7,887 bases of DNA, taken from the NCBI GenBank assembly GCA_964369955.1, contig CAYJFQ010000023.1, positions 1 through 7,887 on the forward strand, written 5' to 3'. This DNA is from CAYJFQ01 sp964369955. Its GTDB lineage: Bacteria; Bacillota_I; Bacilli_A; Erysipelotrichales; Erysipelotrichaceae. Position 1 is the stretch's first letter, and every line of letters starts with the position of its first letter. Positions 7,246 through 7,887 of the stretch are shown here, one piece after another. Position numbers and translations under genes: made by a program. Below the pieces are notes generated by a model that had not been told where the DNA came from, did not search any database, and was given only the letters and a program-made list of their open reading frames with translations.

Positions 7246-7365
7246 ATATTTATTTCACTCCGTTAAAATTATATCATATTTAATTTTATTCATTAATAAA
7301 CAATGCTCTACAGCCTTAATTTACTTAATGATTTGTTGTTTAATTATCTTATAAATATTTACGCT

Positions 7366-7887
7366 TTAAATTTTCAATATTTTCTTCACTGTAGTTATTG
7401 AGGATTTAAACTCATTAGTTTTATATGAAAATAAAACAATAAAAAATGTAGTAACAAGTATCGACACAATAATCCCTATAATTAACATAAAAAATGTATT
7501 TACCACGAATAAATTTAAAATAATTTTAGAAACAACTACTGAACAACTAAAAATAATGAAGTAAATAAGTGTCTTAATATAGTAAATATTCTTACTAACT
7601 TTGAATCCGTACGTAAAAATAATATGTGGATCATATATGAAGTATGTCGTCATTCTAGATATTATCGTTGCTGCAAAAACCCCTTGTATTCCAAAATCTT
7701 TAACTAACAATAGAGATAGAACTAAATTGACAATAGAATTTACCAGCGGTCGGTACTTTGCTTGTTGAAATAGACCCATAGTTTGTCTGAACATGCCTAA
7801 AGTTACACAAACTCCCAAAGTTAACAAATCTAAAGATAAAATAAAAACAAACGATAACGGTAGTAAGAAATTAGCTCCTAGCCATAA
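7366..7887 (-). CDS. Wzx-type polysaccharide flippase, C-terminal part, cut by window edge
   Basis: The frame is open to the right edge of the window, giving 173 residues; the true start lies outside. It would be a mistake to begin it at the in-frame TTG at 7827, because 20 further codons precede that and continue a membrane helix. The fragment has four or five hydrophobic spans, at about fragment residues 5-31, 50-82 (perhaps two), 103-125 and 131-154, and ends in a short basic tail (KKILK). The segment MFRQTMGLFQQAKYRPLVN (32-50) followed by KDFGIQGVFAATIISR (63-78) and YDPHIIFTYGF (85-95) is typical of the polysaccharide-transporter (Wzx/RfbX) family of Gram-positive capsule loci, in its C-terminal half. 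Expected role: movement of undecaprenyl-diphosphate-linked repeat units across the cytoplasmic membrane. A 120-base AT-rich gap without a clear terminator separates it from the glycerophosphotransferase gene, so the two are probably co-transcribed. Confidence 0.87.
   Translation of the reverse strand, partial: LWLGANFLLPLSFVFILSLDLLTLGVCVTLGMFRQTMGLFQQAKYRPLVNSIVNLVLSLLLVKDFGIQGVFAATIISRMTTYFIYDPHIIFTYGFKVSKNIYYIKTLIYFIIFSCSVVVSKIILNLFVVNTFFMLIIGIIVSILVTTFFIVLFSYKTNEFKSSITTVKKILKI

Noticed and set aside
7268..7296. Promoter-like TATAAT (7273-7268, minus strand) with TTAATG 17 bases upstream
   Set aside because: The -35 is weak, and the predicted start would fall on the GGAG of the next gene, leaving almost no leader. 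The DNA here is nearly pure A/T, so a chance match is likely.
7004..7354. Plus-strand open frame of 116 codons with a hydrophobic product
   Set aside because: It lies antisense to the start of the glycerophosphotransferase gene. Its F/I/L-rich composition is the mirror of lysine-rich coding on the minus strand, and it has no ribosome binding site that I can see.
7246..7365. Possible terminator or small gene in the longest gap
   Set aside because: No GC-rich hairpin followed by a T run, no open frame with a ribosome binding site, and no repeat is visible in these 120 AT-rich bases.
7366..7827. A separate small membrane protein starting at the TTG at 7827
   Set aside because: The frame continues without a stop to the window edge with hydrophobic sequence, and the content matches the C-terminal half of a flippase, so it is a truncated larger gene.

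Overview
The window is a stretch of a surface-polysaccharide (capsule, exopolysaccharide or teichoic-acid-like glycan) biosynthesis locus. All eight genes lie on the minus strand, so transcription runs from high to low coordinates. The DNA is AT-rich (about 30% G+C by eye), most starts are preceded by strong GGAGG/AAGGAG-type ribosome binding sites, and one gene belongs to the CDP-glycerol glycerophosphotransferase family. Together these point to a low-GC Gram-positive (Bacillota). The genus cannot be fixed from the sequence; the flippase looks most like those of lactic acid bacteria and relatives, which is an impression and not a search result.

Layout in transcription order: (1) 7887-7366, C-terminal part of a Wzx-type flippase whose start lies outside the window. 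(2) 7245-5677, a CDP-glycerol:polyol glycerophosphotransferase-family protein. (3) A promoter with a perfect TATAAT and an extended -10, directly after that gene's stop (5676-5648). (4) 5613-1500, four genes matching the Wbp/Wlb pathway: wbpA-type UDP-GlcNAc 6-dehydrogenase, wbpB-type 3-dehydrogenase, wbpD-type 3-N-acetyltransferase and wbpE-type 3-aminotransferase. (5) 1497-313, a GT4-like glycosyltransferase. (6) 308-1, the N-terminal third of a second glycosyltransferase, a paralogue of the first, cut by the window edge.

How they fit together: the four Wbp-like enzymes would convert UDP-GlcNAc to UDP-2,3-diacetamido-2,3-dideoxy-D-glucuronic acid (UDP-GlcNAc3NAcA). The tandem glycosyltransferases would build a repeat unit containing this or other sugars. 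The glycerophosphotransferase-like protein could add a glycerol-phosphate (or other polyol-phosphate) group, and the flippase would export the lipid-linked unit. Junctions from wbpB to the last glycosyltransferase are very tight (1-nt overlap, 4-nt overlap, 2-nt gap, 4-nt gap), so translation is probably coupled. No initiating sugar transferase, polymerase, C2 epimerase or regulator is visible here. There is no gene-free stretch over 300 bases; the longest gap is 120 bases (7246-7365). I see no RNA genes, insertion sequences, CRISPR arrays or convincing terminators.

I found no wholly undescribed system. The most noteworthy points are the Pseudomonas/Bordetella-type diacetamido-uronate module next to a teichoic-acid-type transferase, the tandem paralogous glycosyltransferases, and the internal promoter separating the two halves.
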